NCBI GenBank assembly: GCA_022695795.1
Contig: MU404110.1
Span: 124,687 to 188,686, forward strand
Direction of reading: 5' to 3'
DNA from: Biscogniauxia marginata
Lineage: Eukaryota > Ascomycota > Sordariomycetes > Xylariales > Xylariaceae
DNA: 64,000 nucleotides
A program made the position numbers and the translations under genes. Below, piece by piece: positions 32,543 to 43,774 of this stretch. Position 1 is the stretch's first letter; every line of letters starts with the position of its first letter. A model generated the notes under the pieces. That model saw only the letters and a list, made by a program, of their open reading frames with translations. It did no database searches and was not told the origin of the DNA.

Positions 32543-34793
32543 AAGCTTATTATAATATTAATATTTATATTAAATATAAGTAATAAAGTTTTATATTAAT
32601 AATTTATTATAACGTATAATGTAATAACTATGTTTAATATATTAAACAGGTATTTAAGATGTATGAGTAATGGAAAAGATACCTACTTCGCAAGTACTAA
32701 GGATGTCTTAAATTCATGCTAGATACTCTTTATATACCTATGTCAGGTGTCTTTAGCTAACACATCACAGCCCTTGTGACGTTGCGTAAATGTGATGGTG
32801 TTCTTCGTGGTGCTACAAATGCAACACGTGATGTTTGAATCCAGGGATATATCATCTGTACCTAAGGCAATACCCAAGCGACATATAACATATACCTGCG
32901 ACACCAAAATATATAGAACATACAGCCTGTGACGCTTCTACGAGTCTTGTAGTGACTACGCTCGTATGCAGCATTGACTAAATAGTTCTCTATATAGTGA
33001 ATGCTTGGTTCTCATGAGATCCCTGCGCAGCGCTACATCATATTATTAGAACATTTCTATACCAGAAGCTCTCCGGGAAGAGTTATTATTAGGTAGTTGG
33101 CTGTGGAGGGATGGACTTTTTAATAGTTACACGCAGAGAATATTTGCCACCTAATAATAAAAATCTTCTAATAACACTCGGTCAGAGATACAGTGTGCGT
33201 GGCTTATGAGTATCGTGGTGGCAAACGTATATCCACTGCCTAAAACAGAAGTAGCGCCGGCAAAACGTGGAAGACGGATATATGTAGATACATGAGCGTA
33301 TTCATGAGTTCATGTACAAAGAAACGCGCTACAGTGCAACGAAGCACCCTGCAAGGGACCCCTTCCAGGTGTTATGAGCACCGTATAGATTAAAACGGCT
33401 TCCAACCCGTCGGGAAGTACGGGATGTGAGTTAGTGCATCACATTGAGATAGCCGCTTCGTGATGTGTGGCGTGGAGCGCTGAAGATAGGAAGGAATAGC
33501 AGGGGTATAACGTGGCTTGTGGGTAACACGGGGATGGATCTACTCGGGCGGCCCTAAATCGGTAGGATGCTGACGATCGATCGGATCTACAGCTCGCGCA
33601 TTGGAGGGAAAGCCGGGAAGTTGGGGAGGACAGGGGGTCATGCGCCAATGTCAGATCTTACCTGTTCCTCGTTATGTACTGATGCAACCTATCAAGACCT
33701 GCGTTGCTGACAGTTAATTTTAGTCCGCCTTGTACGCCAGCACCAACACAGGTGAAGTAGCTGAGGCTAGATCATATAGAGCAGTGTGTGGGTTGCCTAT
33801 TTGAAACATGAATTGTGGGATGCCTGACCAGAGCCTCTTGGCCAAGATCGTTTCTCGTGAATGTCTTTGAGGGTGATGTCGAATAAATTATAAACACTGT
33901 GTCGTACCAAACACACAAAGACACCTTGCTGGTATTGGTCACGTACATCTCACTGGACTGGGACGTAGGATCAACTGACCACAGGGGCGTATGATACTAG
34001 ATCTCGGTGTGACTGAGACAAAAGCTATTAACCTGAAAAATCCTACCAAAATATTAATTGAGACTCTAACGAGCATAGCGACTTCATTTTCCCCGAAACG
34101 ATCAGCAAGAAGAAATTGACAAGGCTAACTACCCCGAACGTATATACAACATGGCTTAGCTGGGGCGACAAATATAGTACTATCTGTAGTTCTAGCCTTA
34201 AATATGATCAATGCACATCCTCAGTGAGGACAATCCTTTAAAGTCACTTGTCCAAAATGCCATCAAAAGGCGCCGTGGCTTCGAGATAGGATATTCCTTC
34301 AGGGACTCAGCTCAACGCCCCGAGTGAAAGAGAGCTCCCAAATATATCGTTTTCAATACGGCTTCAGTCGCGGCTGAGCCGTAATACAGTGTCTAAACGA
34401 CGAGATGTTTATGGCCAGATTCCACATTGATGAACTGACTACACTGGTAACCTTCTATCGCGTACCCCGGTAGCAGGAAAAGCTTTGTAGAGACATTCAA
34501 TCACCTTCAAACCAAGTTACGCGGAGGTGTTATCATGGGGAGCAGCTCTTACGGTAAAACAGGCGATAGTCGCTGGCCGTAAAAGATTGGGCATGATGAA
34601 AGGCCTCTTATCAACCAAGGGGCGCACCGCGACTATGCTACCACATACGACCGACCCGAGATAGCCACCAAGTAGTATATATACCTATACACACCTACAC
34701 CTACATCAACCAGTTCAACGATAGCAACTAAGACCAAACGATCAACAGTGAAATTACATTAACCCCCTCGTATTCATACCTTCTTTCTACACA
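32543..34793. other. Intergenic region right of the island
   Basis: AT-rich until about 32650, then normal composition. A small hairpin is formed by TTATTATTAGGTAG (about 33082-33095) and CCACCTAATAATAA (about 33147-33160). No gene is supported; the minus-strand frame at 33439-33648 lacks features. A TATATATACC promoter-like sequence at about 34675-34686 precedes the oxidoreductase gene. Confidence 0.45.
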
Positions 34794-36682
34794 ATGCACA
34801 CTCTAAAAACCGCCCAGACGGTTATGACCCTTTCTGCAACCGCTGCCGCCGTCCCATCGTACGGTTCTCCCGTACCTGGAAATTTGACCTTCTATACGCC
34901 TTCGTGGCCAGGCTGGGACGAGTACGTGACGCGGTGGTCTACCTATGAGGCGCCGACCTTCTCGCTAGCCTTCGTGCCCGAGACGACGGATGAATTGCTC
35001 CAAGGCGTTCGTATAACCCCTGCCTCTCTTTTCTGCGTCTCCTATCTGAATCTTCCACTGATACGAGGTGACATCTGTGCTACAGATGGCTTATTTGTCG
35101 AGGAACAACATGTCGTACCTGGCCAAAGGAGGCGGCCACGGCTACAGCACGACGCTGGCCGTCGACCAGAATGTTGTCCAGATTAACATGGAGAACTTCA
35201 GGGACGTGACGGTCAACTCTGACAATACTGTCACAGTGGGTGGTGGTGCGAGAATGCTTGATGTAGTAACCGCGCTCTATGACGCGGGCAGAGAATTGAG
35301 TTAGTAGCCTTGCCTTTCAAATCGACGAATCCCATCCGTCGCTCACAAGTTGTCGGTCCACTGACTGCCTTTACTCCAGCTGTCGGGTCCTTCCCCTGTG
35401 TGGGAGCGACTGGTGCCATGCTTGGCGGTGGCCTAGGCCGACTGCAGGGCAAATATGGACTTATGAGTGACGCGCTACGGCACGTCAAGATGGCCCTATG
35501 GAACGGCACCGTGGTCGAGGCCTCGCAAGAGGTCAACTCAGATCTATTCTGGGGCCTGCGAGGTGCCGGGCATAACTTCGGAATCGTCATTGAGACAACG
35601 TACGAAACCTTCCCTGACGAAGGCGGGAGGCACTACTATGCTGACAGTATGTATATTTGGGACTTGTTCTTTCAAACCCTGATGTCTATTTGGAGTTGTT
35701 AGTTGTTCAAAAGGAGACGTCTGCTCTTGAGACATATTACCCGTCATTCTTGCTAATAAAGACAACTACTGACTCTCATTTTTATAGTGTTTTTTACTGA
35801 CGACTCGCTCGAGGGAGTGCTCAACGTTTACAAGGGGATTATCGAGGATGGCCTAGATCCAGCCGCGGCTGTGATAATGGGTTACGTTTTTGACTCCCAG
35901 TCAATGAATGTAAGTAGCGCCTACCCTAGCCTTTTTGTACGCCAGCGCATATGCAATCATAAAACCGAGAAATTGCAGGGGACTAATTGAACTTTTTTAC
36001 GGTTTAGCCCCTTTTTACCATAAACGTCGTCTACGCCCACGACAAAGACGCAGGCCGGAGACTAGCTTCAAACTTTGCGTCGACCCCGGCGAACGCCACG
36101 TATCCCATCACCCGATTGTCCCTAAACGAGTCGTACATACCCTTCGCGGAGCTTCCCCTGGCGGGATCAAACGTCGCGGTCTGCGAGCGCGGCCACAACC
36201 AGGACATATACCCCGTGACGGCGCGCGAGTTCTTCGATGTGGACGCCATGGTTGACCTGTACGAGTCGTACGGGTCCTTTGTCCGCGCCAACCCGGGTGC
36301 GAGCGGCTCGATCCTACTGTTCGAGTCGGCCAGCCCCCAGGGCCTCCTCGCCTACCCGGATGACCATTCGGCGTTTCCGCTCCGAGGGAGATATGTTCTC
36401 TCTGGTCTCATCTCGATGCTGTGGGACGACAACAGCCTGACAAATGCTGTTGACTCCTGGGCTTCAGGAGCGCGGGACACTTTGGCTCGGCCGGAAATAT
36501 CAGGAAATGACAGGCTATACGCATATCAGAACTACGGGCATGGCGATGAGCCGCTATCGGCTTTGTATGGATATGATCAGTGGCGCCATGAGAGGTTGAC
36601 CGGGCTGAAGCAGAAGTATGACCCGCACAATTTCTTTAGTGCCTATCACGCCATTCCACTCGAGATAGGGGGCTGGGATTAG
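34794..36682 (+). CDS. FAD-linked oxidoreductase, berberine-bridge-enzyme type
   Basis: Five exons restore one 496-residue protein: 34794-35006, 35086-35299, 35380-35646, 35788-35909, 36008-36682. Introns are 79, 80, 141 and 98 bp. The first donor is the less usual GTTCGT; the others are GTTAGT, GTATGT and GTAAGT. A short hydrophobic leader at the N-terminus looks like a signal peptide. The FAD domain (about 60-230) has the AKGGGHGYSTTL motif whose His89 is the covalent 8-alpha-FAD site in this family. ATGAMLGGGLGRLQGKYGL and GLRGAGHNFGIV follow. The C-terminus has the BBE signature KYDPHNFFSAYHAIPL. Bicovalent members carry a Cys two residues before the P of the PCVG-type loop; here GSFPCVG has Phe147 there, so FAD is probably held by His only. 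Substrate unknown. TATA-like TATATATA lies about 110 bp upstream. Confidence 0.9.
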
Positions 36683-38690
36683 TAGACTAAGAGGATGCTT
36701 TTAAACAGATCATTTAGATGTCATTTCCAATTTTTCCAGATAGATTGTATTTCTCTTCTCTGTATTATCAATCTCACCTTATAATAATTCATTGTCAAAT
36801 AGTAGGGTCACTTCTGAAGAAACAAATGGGCGGAATGATATATCTGGAAATGTATATATTGTCAGGGTTTGTGTCCTATTCTATTGTACGATGAAGTCGT
36901 TTTCGGTAAATCCCTGGAACAAGGATTCAAGATATATGCATGGAAAGCTCTTTCTCACTCAATATCTTCCTTTCGCGGCTATTTTTTTACAACCTGTTCT
37001 CGCAACCGTAATGCTCTTGCCAGCTAACGTCAGGATTATAATCAATGGCAAGTCCAACCGGCCCAATCTTCGTCTGAAATACCAAATAACTCAGGGAAAG
37101 CAAATCAGGAAAGGGAAGGGAGGTCTGGCGACACTACCACCCCCAAAACGAACGTGATGATATCGACACTGTACTTTGACCGATCAAGTGGAGGCTATCG
37201 TTTCCGTTGGTTTCTTTCCTTTCCTTTTTTCTCTTTCAAGATTTGTGCTTCAACAGCAACTCTTAAAGCATATATTCAAGCTTATAGTTATGGTTGGGCG
37301 TATATATTCAGGATCATAAAGGACGATAAAGTCACGTACGGTTATACATTGATGAAGATGTATATTTCGTTTATGAAAGAGGATGATGATTAATCTTTTG
37401 ATCTGGGGTAGTTATTAAACTTATATAAAAAAGCTAGTTAGACTTTAGTTAGCAAGCTAGTAATTCATTGAAGGCTCTTCATGAATATATAACAACAAAA
37501 ACACCATATGCAAGGCTCCTGGTACACACCAACTATGATAACTAGCAGTAATACTAGAACAAAAAGAAACGAAGCTCATTATTTTTCAGTTCTAAGATTA
37601 TAGAGACTGTCTATTTCATTTGACAGTCTTCATTTCCGCTGCTTCTGGTATAACCGAGTAGTAAACCGAGCGTCAAGCCCCCCTATGTTTTACTTTTCAC
37701 CAGATTACCTATGTAGTCAAGATTATGCAGGTTATTTGAGACAAAAAGCCTACTTTCTTGCCACACCGAAACCGAAACAAGTAATCCGAGCAGTAACACA
37801 AAAACATAAAGGGTGGTAATGAGTTTAATATAGTGGCAACATCAGCCACAATGATGGATTGGTGCTTATATGCTTAAAGCAGCCTCCACTGCAGTTGCGG
37901 AGGCCGCCTTAAGAAGGCGTCCAGCAACGGACTACGTTATTGAGGCTGAAGTGGCATCACTCCCATGTTTGTCTTAGACCCTTCGAAGCTCATGCTAGTA
38001 TGAGACATATAAATAAACACGAGTGTATAATAAGAGGGGATTTTAAATACAGAAAGGGGCTAGCTCCTATTCCATATAGTGATTAATCATAGATTGTTAC
38101 TAGCAAGTTTCATTTGTTGAGTCTGCCTTATACGTACCCACACTGTGGCGTGGGTTTCTCGTCACAATTAGGAGTTGTGGTGTTTCCATTGGAAGAGTTT
38201 GCAGCCAACCAATCACTTTTCTTTCTTCTACACCAGTTCTCATAACCTAATAATTAACCATTTATTGTGCATCAGTCCATAGGCAGCAACCTAGATGTGA
38301 TTGGCTTGTCTTATACAAGGCATCAAGACACCGAAAACAGGTTTGTGACATCATACGAAACGGATCCTCCACGACGCGGATAAGATACACTCATTATCAG
38401 AAGGGCAGGATAAAAAAGAAGGGGGCACAATTAAAAGGCTAGTCCGAAACAAAGAGAGTGGTTTGTATGTAAGAAGGCCGCTTCCAACTGTAGCTTTAGT
38501 AATTCTAGCTCTTCACGCAACAACGTTAGCCCCCTACTTAGGTATGCTGGCAATTTTCGTGACCTCGTAGTACCCGCTTTTTGAATCCATGGAACATGCA
38601 ATAATTACATAAATAATTGAACACATAAATAATATAGCTTTACTGAGGGAATGCAGCCCTTTAGTCACCACCCAGAGTCCCTGTAGAAGG
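36683..38690. other. Intergenic, no supported gene
   Basis: Two kb of A/T-leaning non-coding sequence. Short hairpins occur near 37885-37918 (GCCTCCACTGCAGTTGCGGAGGC, then CGCCTTAAGAAGGCG). Open frames at about 36792-37157 and 37154-37393 lack ATG or domain support. Confidence 0.45.
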
Positions 38691-40192
38691 CTATACCCCT
38701 GAGGTCGGATTCCATGGATGTTGGCGATTAAATTGATGATCCGCAAACTCGGAACTGTTATCCTCATCTGAAATGGCAGTTATAACAGTCGTGCGCAGAA
38801 TGGCCAACTCTGCATTCTGTGGTAGATAGGGCGATTTTGAGGACTGTGACTCGGCACTTCTCTTGGACTGAAGGATTAGGAGCGGTGTAAGCCCTAGTCG
38901 CTCGATATCCTGGCCATCTCTAAAGTCTGTGCTCTCACGGGTTACACTAGGCCATTGAGCACGGAACGTTGGTACCTGGACACGGTCTCTTCTCGTGTGG
39001 CCCCAGAAACACAATGAGGAGAGTGTGCCAGTGGGGTTCAGACGGGAAACCATTTTCGGAACAGAGGGCATGCAGAAAATAATAATTCCGGCAGTCATCT
39101 CAGCAATGACTAAGACCCCTAAAGAGGAAAGATAATATACTTCATCAACTGACGTGACAAAGTAAATGGTCATGACAAGCCGGGCGCCAACTGAAGCAAT
39201 AGCTCTAAATTTATCTTTCAGTATCAGGTCGATGAAGCCAGCGAAATGTATGCATGGGTTAACATACAGAATTCCAGTCATAAAGATAAGAGCCACACCT
39301 AGCTTCTTTTTCATCGACATTTGCAAACCCCATATAACCTTCTGATGGAGAAGGAGTATACACACGTCGACAACCAAGTAAATAGCAGTTGATGCGACAT
39401 AGATTGGGCGGGCGTCATAGCATGTTCCTTGCACAAACGAGTCCCAGCTCTTCTCTAAAGGTCTGCAAGCCAGATTGAATACGATGATGGAAATAGCGTT
39501 AAAAATAAGGTGTCCCCATAGAATGGTATGGGATGTCCAGTAGAAGCTATTATGCGCACCTGTCGGGTTGAAAGTGCAAAGCCATTCCAAAAGAATCGCC
39601 GCTTTGATGAATAGCATCGATGATGCATAAATGCTGGAACCGATATTGAAGTTCTACTCGGATTAGTAATTATCATGCTTATATTAGGCAATCCTTACAC
39701 GAAGCATATGTATCTTATCTTTCAGGCGAATATCCCACTGGTGAATAAGAAAACCGACGTGGTTTGTGGAATCGAGAACGACGCAGACGTACGCTACATA
39801 ACTACCCTAATAAATCCATCAGTAATTACAACCCAGGTATCGGTGGCCCTAGTTTGTCGTGATGGCCTACGAATGACAAGATCAACAGGACTAAACGGTT
39901 ATCAGTGAGCTTTCTGCATTGTGGTAGACTTATATCCCCGAAAACGAGATGATTACCTACAGTCGCTAATACGGAGATTCCTAAAGCTGCCCCATGACGC
40001 ACAGAGGCGAACGAGAACAAGGATTGAACTTATAGCAAGACCTAAGCCGACAACCGACCGAGTCAAATCACTACCGTTGTCCGGGTTGGCCAAAGCCGGA
40101 GCAGCAGTACCAGGCGGTAGTGCGAGGGCAGGTCCATTGAGAAGAATCTCCGTCATTTCAGGAGAAAGCCTAGAAAGATCGGCCTGAGACAT
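38691..40192 (-). CDS. Pth11-like / rhodopsin-domain seven-transmembrane protein
   Basis: Five exons give 419 residues: 40192-39961, 39890-39871, 39806-39699, 39653-39268, 39204-38691. Introns are 70, 64, 45 and 63 bp, with TACTGATGG, TTACTAATCC and CTGATAC branch regions. The second exon is only 20 bp. The last intron is a multiple of three and contains no stop. Features: an extracellular-type N-terminus rich in Ala/Pro; TM1 at about 48-68 (SVVGLGLAISSILVLVRLC); HQWDIRLKD, the conserved loop of fungal Pth11/SAT17-type proteins; SSMLFIKAAILLEWL; the CRPLEKSWD...GTCYD segment; IYLVVDVCILLLHQKVIWGL; and AEMTAGIIIFCMPSVPK closing the 7-TM core at about residue 280. A ~130-residue polar cytoplasmic tail follows. 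The family is linked to surface or nutrient sensing in fungi; the ligand cannot be told. The gene appears intact. Confidence 0.85.
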
Positions 40193-40975
40193 CCTTGACT
40201 TAAACAGCCGGTGTTATGAGCCAAGAATTGGACGTCATTAATAATACACGGGCGTAATACAAGCTACGGCGCAAGAAAGTAAGAAATAAGAAACAAGAGG
40301 GAGAGGGAGAGAAAGTAAATTTTATCTTGCGAGGGGGTGGGCTTTTAAACATGTCAGCAGGACCACGAGGCTCTACATATACATATCAGCTCAGACATTG
40401 TACTACTACCCGAAAGCACGAGGCAGAAATAAGGATTAGAGCGCCTGCTCTTGCAGAGGACAGCACTACTACACAACACCACTGTCAAGGCTTGGAGGAC
40501 TGGACCAAAGCATTCTGGATGCTTATTTTGGCGGGCTAGAAATTAAAGACGGGGTGCCTCGAGGAACGAGAAGCCCAACGTGAATTACCGTGACTATCTC
40601 CGGCCTACACTGCAAGGCTAGATCATAGCGTCTCCGTCAGTGACTTCTGCTCTTAGTAACAATGTTTTTACACATTGATCGATTATCTCGCTTGATATAC
40701 CATGAATATTTCAATATACCTAAGTATTATGCATTATTGCATCGAAGTCTCCGACAAAAGAGTTACATCATTTTAGTAAAATAACAGTATTAAACCTCAA
40801 GCCTCACATGTGAGTAAGAGAGAGATTCTAAGAATCTGCGAGTATAAAAAGGAGCCTTCTAAATCCCAATGTCCCTTTTTCTTCCCCCTTCCCTCCCCCG
40901 TACTCTAGGAACCAGAAACTTTTATGTCGACGGCCTTTACAACACCATCTCCGCCCCAGCTTTCCGAAACCAAAC
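40193..40975. other. Intergenic with promoter of the small Cys protein
   Basis: No gene supported. TATAAAA at 40843-40849, a C/T-rich leader at about 40866-40905 and an ATG at 40924 in a different frame precede the ORF at 40976. A GA-rich run lies at about 40300-40312. Confidence 0.4.
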
Positions 40976-41194
40976 ATGTGCATGCACATGACGAGAGTAC
41001 AGTGGTGCCGCAAGCGAGGCGGCCACATGCTTCTCGAGACGTACACAGCAGACGCAATCGACATGTGCCTCTACGCGATCGAGGATGGGATCCCGCCAAC
41101 AGAGTGCCCAGATCTCCACGTACAGTACCCAGCGCGGAAGATCTTCATTGACGAGTGTGAAGAGTGTAGATACCTGCGGACGAATAATATTTGA
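40976..41194 (+). CDS. Small Cys/His-containing protein, 72 aa
   Basis: ATG at 40976, open to TGA at 41192-41194, about 130 bp downstream of TATAAAA (40843). The protein starts MCMHMTRVQWCRKRGGH, then a helical acidic part (TYTADAIDMCLYAIEDG) and ends DECEECRYLRTNN. The C-x-H...C...H and CEEC pattern resembles the small 'MC...C.H' proteins common in filamentous ascomycetes, which are presumed metal-binding, function unknown. An ATG at 40924 lies upstream in another frame (75 codons); a frame-restoring intron between the two is possible, so the N-terminus may be longer. Moderate confidence that this is a real short gene. Confidence 0.45.
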   Translation: MCMHMTRVQWCRKRGGHMLLETYTADAIDMCLYAIEDGIPPTECPDLHVQYPARKIFIDECEECRYLRTNNI

Positions 41195-42185
41195 TACGTT
41201 CCAGTAGTCTCTGAACGACCTCGGATCTTGGCGATAGATAGGTAATCATAGTTATCTATGCCTTCGCATAATTTAGAAATGAGAATCTTGTGGATTTGAC
41301 TATTGAGGTTACGTTTATTATATGCCTATAGTTTTCAAACTTCGTCTTTTCAAATAATTCTTGTTGCGTGCGTACTTCTTGTGAATGGGGCATGACAGGC
41401 AGTATATCTAGGTACGTTTAATTATGCTTGGAAGCCAGGTAAATAGAGTACCAGATGCAACTCAATACTGTTTCTGAAGGAGAGCTTTTTCTTGCATTAT
41501 TTATGAGATGCCTCCTGTGGTGTTCGACAACCTATGTGTGTTAAGACCCAATTCCTTACTATAGACATGCTTTTAACTACGAAAATGGCACCGAGTATGC
41601 TAGGGGTGACCGCCGCGCTTGAACCATTTCGACACATCAATAGACATGCAACACGGTAGTCGATAATGCTGTTGGTTTGCCCAGCTAACCTGTATGCTTT
41701 CAGACCCAATGGCAACGAATCAGGTTTGCCACCTTAGCACAAATGCTTTCTTCTTGAGAACAACGCGATTCTCAGTTCCCAACTATCAGTGAAAGGAAGA
41801 ATATCGCCAAGACCTTACGACAAAGCGATATTTTATAAGTTAAGTTCAATAACAAGATAATTCGTTGCAATAACATTGTTCGAAGCCACAAAAAACAGAG
41901 AGGCTTTGGTTAGGAGTTTCATATCAAACAATCACACTTGGCCTCTGTTGCCGACTATATAAGCCCCAAAGAGTCGGCAACGGCTCCCAAGTTCTGTCTT
42001 TCCATCATCACCATCACCATCATCATCACACATACCAATATCACTCTCTCAACAGACTTCAGACTTCAGCCCGGTAAGTGAGATCCCCGAGAATCCGAAA
42101 CTTCCCCAGTTGGAGTCTTAGAAGCTACAAATAACCACACTACCTACTTGACTTCCCCCCTTTTTTTTTTTTTTTTTTTCAAAAA
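41195..42185. other. Intergenic; promoter region of the Ser-rich gene
   Basis: No gene supported. Promoter signs near the right end: CTATATAAGCCCC at about 41954-41966, a CATCACCAT microsatellite at about 42003-42028 and a 19-base T run just before the ATG at 42186. A possible 5'-UTR intron starts GTAAGTGAGA at about 42074 and ends before the T-rich run. Confidence 0.4.
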
Positions 42186-42555
42186 ATGTCCGGTGCCCGT
42201 CCCACCACACCTTCAACGCCCGCTGGCCGTGGCGCAAATTGGAGCCAAGCACCCGCGTCCTCCCCTGAAGGCGAGAGCACCACCCCGCCCGGCAGCCCGC
42301 CGAGGACCATCTTCACAGGTGAGTACCGCGTCCCCGTGCGCGAGCGAGTCAATCTCATGCGCCACGCAGAATGGGGTCAACAGATCGAGCGGCCTGGTGC
42401 GCCGGCCCCCCCGCCGACGCCGTCGCCGATGCCGTCGCCGCCACCGCCCGCTCCGCGCACCCCATCGCCCGGTCCCGCGCTCCCCAGCGTCGACGAGTGT
42501 CCCGCGGCGCCGCGCAAAGGTAAGATCCACGGGCTTCGGCGGTTGCTGTGGCCAC

Positions 42556-42592
<37 letters not shown>

Positions 42593-43037
42593 CAACAGCA
42601 ATGATGACGAGGACAAGAAAGACGATATCCTTCCCGATCGCCCCGCAAACAAGCGCGGTGCTTCCATTTCCGCGCTAGGTAAGAAACTCGCCGCCCTGAA
42701 ACTGTCCAGTAGAAGAAACGCTAACGAGATACGAAAGACCGCGCTAAATAGGCCGCCGCTGCCGCGGACTGGCAAAAACTGCAACGAGCTGACTGGGTTA
42801 CGTGCTGCTCCCGGAAAAGAGCTGGTTAAGCATGATCATCATGGCGGTCGAGATGGTCTTGTCTTGACGATCGACGACGCCTGTGACGACGGGAACTCGG
42901 AATATAGTAGTAGCAGTAGTAGCAGTAGCAGCAGTAGTGATGATGACGATATGCTGGCACCTCAGCCGACCAGGATGATTAATTTCATGGCTCTAGAGGC
43001 GAAAGTAGCCAGTTACAAATGGGGAATAGAAGAGTAG
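42186..43037 (+). CDS. Ser/Pro-rich intrinsically disordered protein, 283 aa
   Basis: Single open frame from the ATG at 42186 to the TAG at 43035-43037. The N-terminal third is Pro/Ser/Thr-rich (PPPTPSPMPSPPPPAPR). Two poly-Ser runs are encoded by AGC/AGT microsatellites at about 42560-42594 and 42905-42938, each followed by an acidic block (NDDEDKKDD and DDDD). Basic segments such as LGKKLAALKLSSRR lie between. The C-terminus (TRMINFMALEAKVASYKWGIEE) looks like a short amphipathic helix. No known domain. The Ser-acidic blocks resemble casein-kinase-II targets; nucleolar or chromatin roles are conceivable but unproven. Three splice-donor-like sites follow AG inside the frame (GTGAGT at about 42319, GTAAGA at about 42519 and 42678), so alternative splicing is possible. 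Poly-Ser length is likely polymorphic. Confidence 0.6.
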
Positions 43038-43774
43038 ATATATTTTGATATGAATATACACAACCTAATATCAATACCCGATTTCTGATTCATTCCATTT
43101 TCATCATGATGTACCCGAATCTAGCAATGACTAGGTAGTCTTGTAGGCTTGTGAATAATAGGCGTCAGAGGTACTCGTCTATATTCTTATATCTTAGGTA
43201 GACTTCCCTTATCGGAAGAATATGAGTTATAAATGAAGCCTAAAACTTAAGATGCTTGCAGAAGCGTTGCTCCTCGGAACATGAATTTTAGGCCGTTAAT
43301 TGATCATGCTGCCCACTTTTCGTCACCTAGGTGGTCGGGTAGCTTTGAATAGATCTAAGGATGTTCGACGCCGTTTCGACGGAACCTACCAATGAAGTCA
43401 GATGGACAGCGATATTGCCATCCCTATGGGTGGTTAGCTTTATGAATAATTGCAACACATAGGAGCATGGTCAGGCGAGGACCCAAGAGGAACAGTTGTA
43501 GCACGGGTCATCGGATGGCAAGGTCTTTCACATAATACAGCAAGCAGAGGGCAGAAAAAACAGAGTGGAGATAAGGCATAAACGTGAACAAAAGCGAGTA
43601 TTGGGCATGACTTCATGCCGCGGGGTTAAGGGATGCAGAAATGTATGGCGAGGACACTTCCATTGAGATCGCCACAGAGGAAATGGGCAACTTCGTCTCA
43701 TGTGTTAGCAATAATTTATTAAACCAATAGTACGTGTACAAGGGAAAAGCACCTTTTCAATATGGCCCGTTCCT
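43038..43774. other. Intergenic, no gene seen
   Basis: Region between the convergent ends of the Ser-rich gene and SNU66. No ORF or repeat of note; it should hold both 3' UTRs. Confidence 0.4.

Noticed and set aside
36792..37393. Two frames downstream of the oxidoreductase gene
   Set aside because: The first has no ATG at its start, and neither has splice signals or domain content; they are likely chance frames in the 3' flank.
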